A program made the translations under genes and the position numbers. From Galaxea fascicularis (taxonomy: Eukaryota > Cnidaria > Anthozoa > Scleractinia > Euphylliidae), in NCBI GenBank assembly GCA_948470475.1, contig OX419337.1:30747872-30811871 (forward strand): 64,000 nt of DNA, given 5' to 3'. Positions 23,704 through 34,110 of this stretch are shown piece by piece (within the stretch, counting starts at the first letter, position 1; each line of letters starts with the position of its first letter). Under the pieces are notes generated by a model. That model was not told the DNA's origin. It was given only the letters and a program-made list of their open reading frames with translations, and did no database searches.

Positions 23704-24334
23704 TCGACAGCCTCGGCAAGACTTTTCCAACGTCTTCATTTGCCCACAAAAATGTCGTCTAAGTTTTCAAAACTTTCCACCATTTAAAAAAAGATCAGAG
23801 GGAAAACGTCTTTAATGATAACGCCATCTGTGCGTCTGTCCTCTTATTGATCATAAGTAAGAACCTATCAAAATGCTTGCATAATGCCCCTTGTGATATA
23901 AATAACTTTGGATCATTGTTGACAACTGTACTCAACACCTGACAGAGTATACTATACCAAAGAAGAATATTCTAAATGCGATGTATACTAGTTGTGCTCT
24001 CGAGTGGTATACCGTGGAATGTCTCACGAGTCACTTGTAGTTTCTTCATATACACACGAGCCTTTAGGTTAGCGTGTATGCAAAGAAAATAGAAGTGACG
24101 AGTTGGATATAACATGGTGTACCACGAGAAAGCCTTGCATAACTATTTTATACTATGTCGTAGAAATGGGAGGACTTGCAGTGCACGATGGGAAGGTTGG
24201 GTGTGATACCGTTGAATTACATGGCACTGATCGATGGGAAGGTTCGATTCGGTGGAATACCCACTAATATACAATGGCTTCCCTGCATTCTGATTAGCTC
24301 TACTTTGGCATGGTATAAATTCTTGTTTTAATAC

Positions 24335-24552
24335 CTTGAATCTTAATTGCTGGCCGCTAGGGGTCTCAAAGGCTAAATCATATCTTGATGAATATTCGTC
24401 ATATTCTTCAGGAGTCTTGTCTAAAATATGTTCTTCTATTAATTTCTCGTCAACGTTGACCCCACCCATAAATCTAGCTCGCCAGTGATTCCCCATGCGT
24501 GATAGCTGGAGCTTGTCAACTGCTTCCTTAACACTCCATTCGCCTTCACCAC
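24335..24552 (-). CDS. Internal exon, unknown family (3' limit uncertain)
   Basis: Acceptor TTTGTCAG precedes GTGGTGAAGG at 24552. The frame reads GGEGEWSVKEAVDKLQLSRM, NHWRARFMGGVNVDEKLIEE, TPEEYDEYSSRYDLAFETPS. Entry phase 1 matches the exit of the exon at 26669-26831. A donor candidate TTCAAG|GTATTA gives the lower limit used here. The frame is open further to TAG at 24143, so a terminal exon of 24143-24552 is possible. No family recognised. Confidence 0.6.
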
Positions 24553-24677
24553 CTGACAAAGCCGGAAAAGAGACGGAATCAGTAGGCGCTACTACAAAGG
24601 TTCGTCATCACAACATCGAAATAACTGTAATCAGTTCATGGAATGTTTGCAAATTTCGCCAACTTAATTCTAACAGA

Positions 24678-26171
24678 CAGGCCATCTGATAGGGTGCGAT
24701 AAAAAAGCAGAAATTGTGCGATATTTTCAGCGTAGATTGTGCGATAAGAAAGGACTATTATGCGGTAAATTATGCAGATTATGCGATTTTTTCCTCAACT
24801 ATTTTAAGCTTGTTTTACTAGGATTCTGAGAAAGAAAACTACTTTTGTGCTGCTCTAACAGTGATTTTTTTCATAAGGGAACAAAAAAAGCAATTATGAG
24901 TGAATTGGGATAAAAATTTAACTATGACACATAATAATATACCAAACTGAGGTATGATGCACCACCTTGGCTCAAAGTTGGTACATTTTCTTGTTTCTGT
25001 TGCAGTATTTGCTGTTTAGTAATACATCACCGAAGCTTTTTCATTGCAGGTTCCCCCATTCAACAGCTATACAGTGGCTATTCACTGGGATATCTTCGTC
25101 TCAGTATAAATATTTTGCAAACAGAGAAGTCGCCAGTGATTACATTTTTGCCCAATGTAGTGAATTGTTAATTTACAAAAAGGAAGAACTGGGAATTAGC
25201 AGTGGCATGGGTATATGCATATTTGCATCAACCCAGCAACGTGCCACCCATTTATTCCAAAACTAACTTGAATACCCAAAATGTTACATTCTCTTAACTC
25301 TAGTATCCTCAATTTGAACCCAGGCCACCCTGGCCTATGGCATCCCGGCCTGCCCGTCATTGCATTATCTTCAGTTCACAAATAGCTGATAAATCATAAT
25401 TACATTTCCATATCCAGTGTCAAGAGGGAAAATAACTAGATCCAGAGTCTCATTTGTAAAGATCAACAAAATGATCAATTTTGTATTTAGATGATCGATT
25501 ACGAAGTTACACGATGAACAAAACATCAGTCCATCATCCACGTGGAACGTACCGGTGGCGTATTTTCCTGCTCGGTCTTTGGCAGTCAAATTTGGAGGAA
25601 GGTGCGATTTGGTTTTCCCAGTAGTTGAACACGAAGGAACAACGGGCGTTTTCACTATAAATTTGTCCATGAGGACGCCGGCGATGCAGGCGAAAGAACT
25701 GAAAGAAGCTTACATTTTGTTGTCGGACAACGCTTCCCTGATAAAAATTTTGCTCATTTCCGATTACCACGTACTTAGAAGGATCATATATCATGGATTT
25801 ATAACAGCAATTCTGATAGGCTAACTCAAAGAAAAGAATTGTTTACGTTGCATCAATAGGAAATCCTTTAAAAATGAAAAAATTAGCACCAGGCCCCGGA
25901 CCTCCCAAAAACGAAAATAAGGCCAGGAACTTCGATTGTTTGTAAAATTCGATGGTTTCAGAACGTTTCTTGGGCTTTTTCAAAGTAAATCGTCTTGAAA
26001 CTAAGTACAGACGAGGAATTTTTTCAGATAAGGCATTTATTTGTGGTTTATTTTTTTAAGAATTGTGCGATTTTTTATGAATTAAGCGTTTTTTTTTATG
26101 AATTGTTCGATCGGATGCGATTTGAGGTCAATTGTGCGAAATCGCACCATCGCGTAATATCAGATGGCCTG
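24678..26171. mobile_element. hAT-like transposon remnant with BED/CGGBP1-like finger
   Basis: Ends are inverted repeats CAGGCCATCTGATA (24678) and TATCAGATGGCCTG (to 26171). Sub-terminal DNA is rich in TGCGAT/ATTGTGCGA motifs at both ends. CAG(G)-starting termini suit the hAT superfamily, though I could not confirm an 8-bp target duplication (flanks share only ACAGA at different offsets). A minus-strand frame inside, about 25500-25670, reads LTAKDRAGKYATGTFHVDDG, then LMFCSSCNFVIDHLNTK. That resembles the N-terminal zinc finger of CGGBP1-like hAT-derived proteins. No transposase catalytic core was seen. Confidence 0.65.
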
Positions 26172-26668
26172 GACAGAATTCACCACGCGCTCCGGTTCCC
26201 TGACCCATGGCCATAAAGTACTGACATACATATTTTGTCCAGCCCAAGAATAGAGTTCCCTTTCTTCAATACAATTTCCATAAGTCTACGTCTCATACGA
26301 CCCGTCCGGCCCGGGTGACGCAGTGCTATGTTTTTCTTCGACCAATTTTGTGCTCAGACAACGAAGTGTTTTAGGATCCACATTACTATATGGATAGGAA
26401 TTAAACGTTTAGAAAAAGCAAACAAGCATTCTTGAAAAAAACTGAATTCACGCGGGTCAAAAACAACGAAATTTTAAGTTTTTATCTTCGAACTTTCGTG
26501 CATGGAGAAGGTGAAGACATCAGACCAGCAACAAAAGCTAGACCAATTGCTTAGAAAAGACATAATGAGGAAGAACCAAACAAAGTTCATTCCAGACTCA
26601 CAGTTTTCTTAAATATGACTGGGTTAGGATATAATCAGAGACCTGATATGGAAAAGTGGAATTAGTAC

Positions 26669-26831
26669 CTTCCGTTGGTCGTTGTATGAGTACCGTTCCA
26701 AAGTGACACCATATGTCGGCTTTTAGGTATGTCTTCGTTTTCATTTCATCTTTGATCTTGTCAAGAGTTTTCAAAACGTCATCCCTGAGTTTTGCTAAAT
26801 AGCCTGTGTCACAATTCGGACTGCCAGCTTC
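26669..26831 (-). CDS. Internal exon, unknown family
   Basis: Acceptor TTGTTTCAG precedes GAAGCTGG at 26831 and donor GGAAG|GTACTA lies at 26668. The frame reads EAGSPNCDTGYLAKLRDDVL, DKIKDEMKTKTYLKADIWCH, FGTVLIQRPTEG. Entry phase 0 and exit phase 1 link it to 27129-27386 upstream and 24552 downstream. A helical, lysine-rich stretch is followed by a hydrophobic strand. Family not recognised. Confidence 0.7.
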
Positions 26832-27128
26832 CTGAAACAAAACGAACATGTCAATACGACTGAGTCAAGCATGCATCAAATTTTAGAACACTTTGCCCCC
26901 AATCGGTCTGATGGATATACTGAGGAATGGCAAAGTACAAGGGGGAAGAAGGGGGAGGGGGTGCGACAGAATCGCGCGGAATATTGCCTGGTAGCTGATA
27001 CTAAATATGGTCATCGCTCTCTGAATATTCGTCGTGCTTACTCGACTTCTGCGATATACATTTTGTGTTTCGCGTATAAAAATGGCATCTTAGGCAACTT
27101 CCGGTAGGCCAAAAAATGCGTTAAATAC

Positions 27129-27386
27129 CTGTTTTTCATAGACCTTGGTTGGTTTCAGTCGGTAACGATGTTCTTGCGATTCGTCTTGTACCACCCTCTC
27201 CAGTTTAAGCTTGCAGTCCGCATGCAGATTCCATTCATCGATGTAGTAACAGAGTCTTCTAACTTCTTTTTCCTCTTCTTTTATTCTCCCTCCTTCCTGT
27301 CGGTCATAGTCAAGAAGATATTCATTCAGGGGTGCCCAGCGATTTGCTTTAGGTGGATATGTTTCGGCAGAGACATTTGGGTGCAT
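27129..27386 (-). CDS. Exon, possibly first coding exon, unknown family
   Basis: An ATG at 27386 opens MHPNVSAETYPPKANRWAPL, then NEYLLDYDRQEGGRIKEEEK and VRRLCYYIDEWNLHADCKLK, to donor AACAG|GTATTT at 27128, exit phase 0. A CAG acceptor 16 bases upstream of the ATG (GCCAG|AATTCTCG) would instead give an internal exon with entry phase 2, which does not match the KH exon's exit phase. The ATG may therefore be the true start, or an exon between 27.4 and 29.3 kb is unseen. Confidence 0.65.
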
Positions 27387-27638
27387 CGTTACGAGAATTC
27401 TGGCTCAACGAGTGCCAAGCGTCAACTAAATCTTAGCCGGTACTTCCGTATGTCTCGGAGAGTCAGTAAAGTAATTCATTTTAACTGCGAACTAACACCA
27501 GCTATATTTTAGGAATACTGGCAATAGCTTGAAAATGTGCATCGCAAAAAATCTCTGGCAACTTACATCTTCAGGTATGTTGTTGTTAAAAACCCATACA
27601 TAGGGTTCGGCAAACATACGAAACAACAGTTAGGGTCA

Positions 27639-28000
27639 AAGTGGTGGAACAGAGAATTAACTCTGAAGTGTAAATTGAAGTGCTAATAGAAATCCATGAA
27701 AATCCCACTGGGCGTTAGCCCTAGTAAAGGGTATCAGGGAACCACACGAGGCAAAGAAAAAATTCTTATGACATCAGTGGGAATCGAATCGCCGCGATTC
27801 ACCACCTTAATCGTCCCCGAAGCAACAGTAGATCTAATCCGGAGGTCGTGGGTTCGATTCCCACCGAGGTCATAAGAATTTTTTCTTTGCCTTGTGTGGT
27901 TCCCTGATACCCTTTACTAGGGCTAACGCCCAGTGGGTTTTTCATGGGTTTCTATTAGCACTTCAATTTACACTTCAGAGTTAATTCTCTGTTCCACCAC
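27639..28000. mobile_element. Foldback element with tRNA T-arm-like core
   Basis: Arms of about 130 bases: the left begins GTGGTGGAACAGAGAATTAA, the right ends TTAATTCTCTGTTCCACCAC. Inside both arms lies TGGGCGTTAGCCCTAGTAAA or its complement. Near the centre, GTCGTGGGTTCGATTCCCAC is a tRNA T-arm/B-box look-alike, and a degraded inverted copy (GTGGGAATCGAA) sits on the other arm. The element may have captured or evolved from a SINE. Confidence 0.75.
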
Positions 28001-28057
28001 TTGTATGTGTTTATAGTGCTACGCGGCACAACATATATAACAAATGAATGAAGGGGG

Positions 28058-28093
<36 letters not shown>

Positions 28094-28097
28094 GAAG

Positions 28098-28262
28098 TAG
28101 TACACAAAAATTTGGTATTATCAACAGAGTTGATAAATGTAAATTGACCACCGTACAGGGATTCTAAATCCCTGAAAAACGTCAGCTTTTAGAATCCCTG
28201 TACGGTGGTCAATTTACATTTATCAACTCTGTAGAGTTGATAATACCAAATGTTTGTGTTCA
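28098..28262. mobile_element. Foldback MITE (TTTGGTATTATCAAC termini)
   Basis: The left arm TTTGGTATTATCAAC... runs through ACCACCGTACAGGGATTC. The right arm mirrors it: GAATCCCTGTACGGTGGTCA...GTTGATAATACCAAA. Arms are about 60 bases with a loop of about 30. A degenerate relative flanks 47434-48010. It is adjacent to the foldback at 27639-28000; together they are bracketed by a 14-bp direct repeat. Confidence 0.8.
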
Positions 28263-28559
28263 ACATATATAACAGTTAGGGTCAGTTGAGCAAGAGGCCA
28301 TCAACTGGTCCAGCTCAGTAATTAATGATGTGAAATATGAGAGAGGTGAATAGTAACGATGAGTTAGGATTAGGCAAGCACCAAAATCAAGACTACGAGG
28401 CGAAAATCGAATTAAAACCTAACAACATAAGACCTCCGCGATATGAAGCAGTCCTTCACAATCCTACTAAAGCAACACATCCTCCGTTGAGTCCGTTAAG
28501 ACATTTATTCAAAAATGGTTATATAACTAACAAGTAACAATTTTTTAATACCCCTTTTT

Positions 28560-28905
28560 CGTACCAATACTGGTCTTCGCACTTTTTATGCAAGTGTCAA
28601 CCGATTATGGAACACATTAGATGATAGCACTAGAAGTATTACAACCCTAAGGAATTTTAAAAAGTACATTAGTAATAAATACTTCGTTAGTAATTCCAAG
28701 CTCAATTATTTTACTATTCATAGAACCTTTAATAGTTTTAGTTTAGTTTAGGAATACTTCGCGATTATTTTCATCTTTTTATCAATATTATTAATTTTAC
28801 TATTATATTTATGAACCACAATGTAAACTACTGAATTATCAGTAGCTGTGTGATCCAATAAAGTTATTACTTTTATAATTATTATTATTATCATTATTAT
28901 AACTC
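28560..28905 (+). mobile_element. LINE 3' end fragment
   Basis: A plus-strand frame reads TGLRTFYASVNRLWNTLDDS, then ITTLRNFKKYIS, and stops near 28751. This matches the C-terminal tail found in CR1/jockey-type ORF2 proteins (compare SKLWNALP in the LINE at 18.5 kb). An untranslated region follows, ending in an ATT-repeat microsatellite tail at 28874-28903. The rest of the LINE is absent. Confidence 0.65.
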
Positions 28906-29305
28906 AAAGACAAACTTAATAAGACAAACTCGGTGATCACTAATTCTTATCATTAAGCAGGAAACAACGTGTTAATATGCAACAGTTTGCCAGGTTTAAA
29001 GAATTTGAAAGGAATTGAAAGCGACCGCAAATTTTCAAAGATTAAAGGTGGCTATGAATACTATTTCACAATTTTCTGAAACATCGTAATCATTACCAAA
29101 TATTACAAAATCGGGGTCACTGGGATCATTTTTGACTCTAAGCGAAAATTACTGTTGTTTCTTACAGGTCATATTGCTGCTGTGGTAACCTATCGAGTTC
29201 AGAAAAATATACTAGTTCTTCACAAATAATGATTGGACATCAACATATTTAGTGTAGCAGTAGTTATTCACCAGTACGTAAGTTCTGAGAGTCAAACCAA
29301 CTTAC

Positions 29306-29500
29306 CACTCTTTCCAGTATGAGCCTCTTAGCGCATGCTCGTTGTACTTCATTACCACTGACTGTAAACCCCTCCGTATCTTTTGCCTGTGAAAAGACTC
29401 TTGCTCCAGATATCTTCTGAATTTCTTTAACCACACTGCCACCTCTACCAATGACATAGCATTTCAAATGCTTTGGTACACGTACAAACTCACGCTCCAT
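29306..29500 (-). CDS. KH-domain exon
   Basis: The frame from ATG 29500 encodes FVRVPKHLKCYVIGRGGSVV, KEIQKISGARVFSQAKDTEG, ending at donor GTG|GTAAGT at 29305, exit phase 0. VIGRGGSVVKEIQ is a type I KH motif with a canonical GxxG loop (GRGG), so single-stranded RNA or DNA binding is expected. An ACAG acceptor two bases upstream of the ATG (29503-29506) means it may be internal, with entry phase 1. It probably belongs to the minus-strand gene ending at 16412, but the link to 27386 is not settled by phase. Confidence 0.72.
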
Positions 29501-29502
29501 TT

Positions 29503-30328
29503 CTGTGTCGGGTCACACAGTATCGTTTACAGATCTATTATTATCAAGAAAGTAGAAATGTAAAATGCTGTATTAAGATAGCTTCTCTAACGTTCATTCT
29601 GAAGAATGCCATGGCAAGACTTTGAAAACAATCACTTACAGAGACAAGTAGGAAAATACCTCATTTAAATCTTGGTGTTGTTGTTTAAACTACTAAAGCG
29701 GTTTCAATTGAGTGTCAAAAGTTATTCGCGTTTGCTTTTGTCTTGCTTTTCTTCGCTCTGTGATTGGTTGAAAAAACTCGCGCCAATGAGAAGCAAAACC
29801 AAAACCAATCGCTAACACTTGCACGCGCAAAATTTCCCGCGCTTGGCGCTGGTTGCTTATAATTACTTCAAATTCTGTTTGGTTAACTAAGATGTCTTTG
29901 TCTCTTGTGAATGGTCAGAGTAATGTTTCTTTAGTTTTGGTTTTACGATAATCAATAGAAAACCACTCTCTACGAATTAGCACAATTAATAACTTGGCTT
30001 TGCACCAATTTCAGAACTAAATATTTTCTTTCCTTCAGTTAAAGGCAGCCCAGCTATGCGTCCTCAAGGATGAGTAAACATTGTGAGCCCATCAGTGCTG
30101 TTAAGCAGCATGACTTGATAGACAAGCAACTACACGAAATTGACTCCAAGAGTCTGTTGGAAACTGAGGCCTCACCGGAAGCGGATTGTGACAGCCTTGA
30201 AAACCTACACACTGCAAACTGTACAACCTGCAGCACGCGAGCTGAGCCCTTCTTAGACGCTATTACATGTCCCTAGAAGAGACCTCAGTCAAGCGACAGC
30301 AAGTTTGCACGAGACTAGTCATCAGATA
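29503..30328. other. Upstream region of the minus-strand gene; no gene called
   Basis: An open plus-strand frame at 30070-30276 is acidic and protein-like (LLETEASPEADCDSLENLHT) and follows an acceptor-like TTCCTTCAG. It lacks a domain or a partner exon, so it is only mentioned. A C/G-poor region near 29750-29850 contains CCAAT-like strings but no defined promoter. Confidence 0.35.
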
Positions 30329-30545
30329 CAGTGCGACGCCCCTTACTGTAGCCACCCAAAAACATTTTTACAAGTTATTAGCCACTGATCAAGGTACGCG
30401 AATTTGATTGACAGACACGCCTCCGTACAAAGTTTCAACCCGCAGCAACCAAATGGAGGCGTGTCTGTCAATCAAATTCTCGTACCCTGATTGGCTAACT
30501 TGTAAAAATGTTTGTTGGGTGGCCACGGTAAGGGGCGTCGCACTG
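30329..30545. mobile_element. Tc1/mariner-type MITE with TA duplication
   Basis: A near-perfect palindrome of 217 bases. The left end is CAGTGCGACGCCCCTTACTG and the right end is the reverse complement GTAAGGGGCGTCGCACTG. It is flanked by TA on both sides (30327-30328 and 30546-30547). CAGT ends with a TA target duplication are typical of Tc1/mariner elements. No transposase. Confidence 0.85.
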
Positions 30546-32400
30546 TAAGTAAGGTGAATGCATGGTGCATACCTCAGGATATGTTTTAAAATACTGTAAT
30601 TGTAATCAGGGGAGAGCATTTTTTGTTAGTGGTTTGACGCTGACGTGTTTGTAGATGTTACCATCAAGCTTATACGAGACACCAGATACTGTATTCGGTG
30701 CCTTTCGTACTGACTTAGGCTGTGTTTCCCATCCGGAAATGTTAAGTATGGCGAATGCATGGCTGCATAGCGCATACTTCGGGATATACATTGAAGCAAA
30801 TTCAATCGGTACCTTCAATATTTCACTCATGCAGTCATGTTCAGTAGTTTAATGTTAAATGCAACAGCGCTTTTCACCATTAAAGCGAAAACAGGAAAAG
30901 GCAAATGAAAGAGATTAGAAAATTGCCCGCGGCCAAACATGGTCCCCGTGCCGAGAGCAGACGAAAATTTAGAACGGCAAGTCTGCGGTACAAAAGACTG
31001 AAAAGAAAGGCATCAAGCACTGTCAGAAGCTGTCAGACAATCGTATACCATGCCTGGAAAGCTACGGGGTCTCTCAAAGTAACCCTGTAGCTCTTCCAGA
31101 CCTATATTTTCATTGGCCCCTAGCCCTGATAACTAAAGAAGCTACAGGTCATAAGGGTATTGTTTGTGTTGTATCATCTATTGTTTTGTTCTCCCTGTCA
31201 GACAACAAGAAATAAAATGGACCTTTCGTTTCCAGAAATATATCCAACAAAACAAGCATTCATGATCACTGAGAAGTCATCAAAGAGCAAACCAACCCAA
31301 ACAAATGACGTGTAAGACGATCAAAACACGCGAAATGTAGTAAATGCTTCACTTGGCATAAATTTAAATTATCGTGACTGGACTGCGTGACCTAAGTGTA
31401 GAGCCGTGGCCGAAACGTTACAACAGTGTTATACAATATTTTGTTGCTTCAACAAAGTTAGAACGTTTAGTACTCCATGTTACCTGGCGTTTGACTAACT
31501 TTTTTTTGCTGGGTGAATGTTTCGCCGTCAGACAAACATTTTAGCTGACTTTGAAGATTATTGACATTGGTGAAACGTGTTGAGACAGATTAAAATATTG
31601 AAATGATTTCGTCATATGTCTAACGTTGGAGGCCTCCGTAAAAACAAAAACGCCATTTCGGCGCCGACCCATCTTACAAAATCATATAATCTCAGGGGTC
31701 CTTGTGGTTTTTACTGATATTTATAAACGAGGCTTTCAACAAAACCAGACATCGCCCAGCTGTTAGTGTTGATGTAACACAAGGAAATTTAAAGTACGGT
31801 TTCGGATTTTTTCTGAGATGTTTGCTAACTGAAGCTAATTACAAGTAATTGAGACCCCGAGCAAAATCCTGTATGTCAGGATAAAAAAAAATCATCTGAA
31901 AATTAGTTAGGATGTCGAAGCTAAAGGACGGCTTGCATCTGTCTCCGGTTTCCGCTCGAGCTCGTGACAGCCTGAGAATTACAAACCGTTCTGGGTTGTT
32001 TTGACAATCTACATTTTACTCCGTATACTTGATCGACTGCTATGGGTGCCTGTCTCATTTTACGTACCGTGAAGAATGGCAAGCCCAGAGCTGGAAAGTA
32101 CTCGATGAGGTTATTGATTTAATATAAAGCAGTTGTATAAAGTACACGTAGTGGCTAAGTCAAAATCTGATTCTACTCTCGATGTCTTACCGCTCAGTCT
32201 TGCCGTAGAACACAGTCCCCTTTAGCCATGACATTCAGCATTTCAACGAAGAAAACGTTTGGTTTTTATCCCGGTTGGAGCTCTTCTCTAGAATGGGAAA
32301 AAGACTAATCGTCGAAACAACCAGCAAACCGAAAGCACATCTGGGATGCAAACAAAGCGACAGTGTTGTCGCAACGAACGCAAAGGACCATGGTTACTTT
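30546..32400. other. Intergenic stretch, no gene recognised
   Basis: I see no exon with support. A Lys/Arg-rich open frame near 30905-31090 has no domain. Scattered repeat-like strings (GGCCGAAACGTTACAAC near 31408) suggest decayed mobile DNA. Confidence 0.45.
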
Positions 32401-32402
32401 AA

Positions 32403-32786
32403 TTATGTCTACACTACAGCGGATAGCTCTTGGGCTGCCACGAAAACGATCGAGCTCTTGTTCACACGTACATGAAACGATGATTTCGGGGCGATTTCTT
32501 TAACGGAGCGAAGTTTCGCCGCGTCGATCTTGAAAGTGAATAGTCACGTAAAATCGGATAGGTTCCTGTGCCTCTCTTTGTGGCAGTGTGGACAGGTATT
32601 CGAACCGTAGCGGAAGTGAATAATACCATACAAGTTTTAGCACCAAATCCTCTTCTGCAAACCGTTCCGGTACGATGTGTTGGACTGTGTGAACGACTTG
32701 TTCCAGTTTTCAACCGTTTCTGTTCATACCAGGCTGTAGTATGGTTCATGTCGAGACGATAAGTTGTCTGGTACAGTGTAGACATA
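32403..32786. mobile_element. Possible TIR element (TATGTCTACACT ends)
   Basis: The string TATGTCTACACT at 32405 recurs as its reverse complement AGTGTAGACATA near 32774, with weaker inverted similarity inward. A minus-strand open frame crossing it shows no recognised domain. No target duplication identified. Confidence 0.35.
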
Positions 32787-32989
32787 GCCTGAGACGCCCC
32801 CGAGCCCAAACGTGATCTGAAGACACGAGTGAAACACTCACTACCTCAAGTAGCCAAGAGTAGCTACGAGTGGTCAAAAGAGACAACGCGGATAGAGAGG
32901 ACTGAATTTTTAGGTAGTTTCCCATTAAGAAACGCGCATCGAGATATATAGTCTACTGCACTTAACGATATCACCAAATGGGACATCAC

Positions 32990-33150
32990 TCCAGCAGTAC
33001 AGATAATAAAGCCTGAACAAAAATTCAAGCTTGTGCGGGAGTCGAATCCATGACCTCTGCAAGAAGCCAACTTGGACGTCGTCCGCATTTTGTGGATTGG
33101 ATAAATATACTGCCCCAGGAGAAGTGTTCATGACTGCGAGAATCCCTAAA
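32990..33150 (-). mobile_element. tRNA-derived SINE fragment
   Basis: On the minus strand, GAGGTCATGGATTCGACTCC resembles a tRNA T arm/B box and is followed by CGCACAAGCTTGAATTTTTG, then TTCAGGCTTTATTATCTG. The same T-arm-plus-tail arrangement occurs in the foldback at 27.84 kb. The A-box half is degenerate. Confidence 0.5.
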
Positions 33151-33394
33151 ACCTTCATTCATCCCTTAACCGCAGCCGTTCAAATGTACGAATTTCACAT
33201 ATTCACTCTCATTACAGGGATTAGGAAATCTGACAATCATATTTCAGTGAACGAGTCCCTAAAATCAACGTCAGGATGGTGAAGTTTTTGGCGGGATTGA
33301 ATGGATGGAACTGAAAATAATTTTGCCGTTATATCGCAACGACTCGAGGCGACAGTTCATTCTACCAGAAAAACAAAGGAAGAAGCCTACACGA

Positions 33395-33808
33395 ATATTT
33401 TTCCGGGGCAAAAGGCTCAGTCAACTGTCAGCTACAAAAGAAATCAATGTAAATCAGAGTATATGCGAGGTTAGTTTTCCGAATATCAAACGACCATATC
33501 TCGGGGAGAGGACAAAACACGGAGTACTGTTCCACGGAGTACCCTTGGATTACCTTAAATGTAGTACCCTGCAAAAAATTATTTGGAGGCCAAGGGCACT
33601 TATTTTCCTTGGTTCCCAAATTATTTTGCATGGTACTCCATTTTAGGTTATCCAAGGGTACTCCATGGAATAGTACTCCGTGTTTTGTCCTCTCCCCGAA
33701 ATATGATCGTTTGATATTCGGAAAACTAATCTCACATAGACTCTGATTTACATTGATTTCTTTTGTAGCTGACAGTTGACTGAGCCTTTTGTCCTGGAAC
33801 AATATTCC
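33395..33808. mobile_element. Foldback element, ~200-bp arms
   Basis: The left arm (33395-33590) carries GGCTCAGTCAACTGTCAGCT and GACAAAACACGGAGTACTGT. The right arm (33612-33808) is its inverse: ACTCCGTGTTTTGTCCTCTC ... AGCTGACAGTTGACTGAGCC. The loop is about 20 bases. Because both arms stay open, each strand shows the same translated peptide (LSQLSATKEINVNQS), an artefact of the symmetry. No recognised protein. Confidence 0.85.
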
Positions 33809-33964
33809 TGTAGGTGCAGGTAATTCAGGGGCCGTATCACGGAAATTATTTTCTTTTGTTTTGTTTTGTTTTGTTTTTTTTACACTGGGGAAGGCCCGTT
33901 TGCCAAGTTCTTTCAGGGCGGCATCCATGTTGGCTACGCATGAGCACTGACCATTTAAGAATTT

Positions 33965-34110
33965 ACTTGAGCACATATGCTTTTTATCACTTGTGTAACT
34001 TAGTTTCCCCGCTTATCACTCTACCCTTGTAATGTACTTTAATATGGAAATATTTGTAAATAGTGCAAAAAAGAATAAACTTGAACTTGAACTTGAACTA
34101 AAACTAAAAG
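33965..34110 (+). mobile_element. LINE 3' tail ending in (TTGAAC)n
   Basis: An AT-rich region with AATAAACTTGAACTTGAACT: a short tandem TTGAAC tail after a polyadenylation-like AATAAA. L2/CR1-type LINEs end in such microsatellites. Only the 3' untranslated end seems present. Confidence 0.55.

Noticed and set aside
30070..30276. Small acidic protein gene on the plus strand
   Set aside because: No domain, no partner exon and no evidence of a start beyond an ATG. It may be real but cannot be supported.
33305..33976. Two similar proteins on opposite strands
   Set aside because: They are the two arms of one foldback read on both strands.
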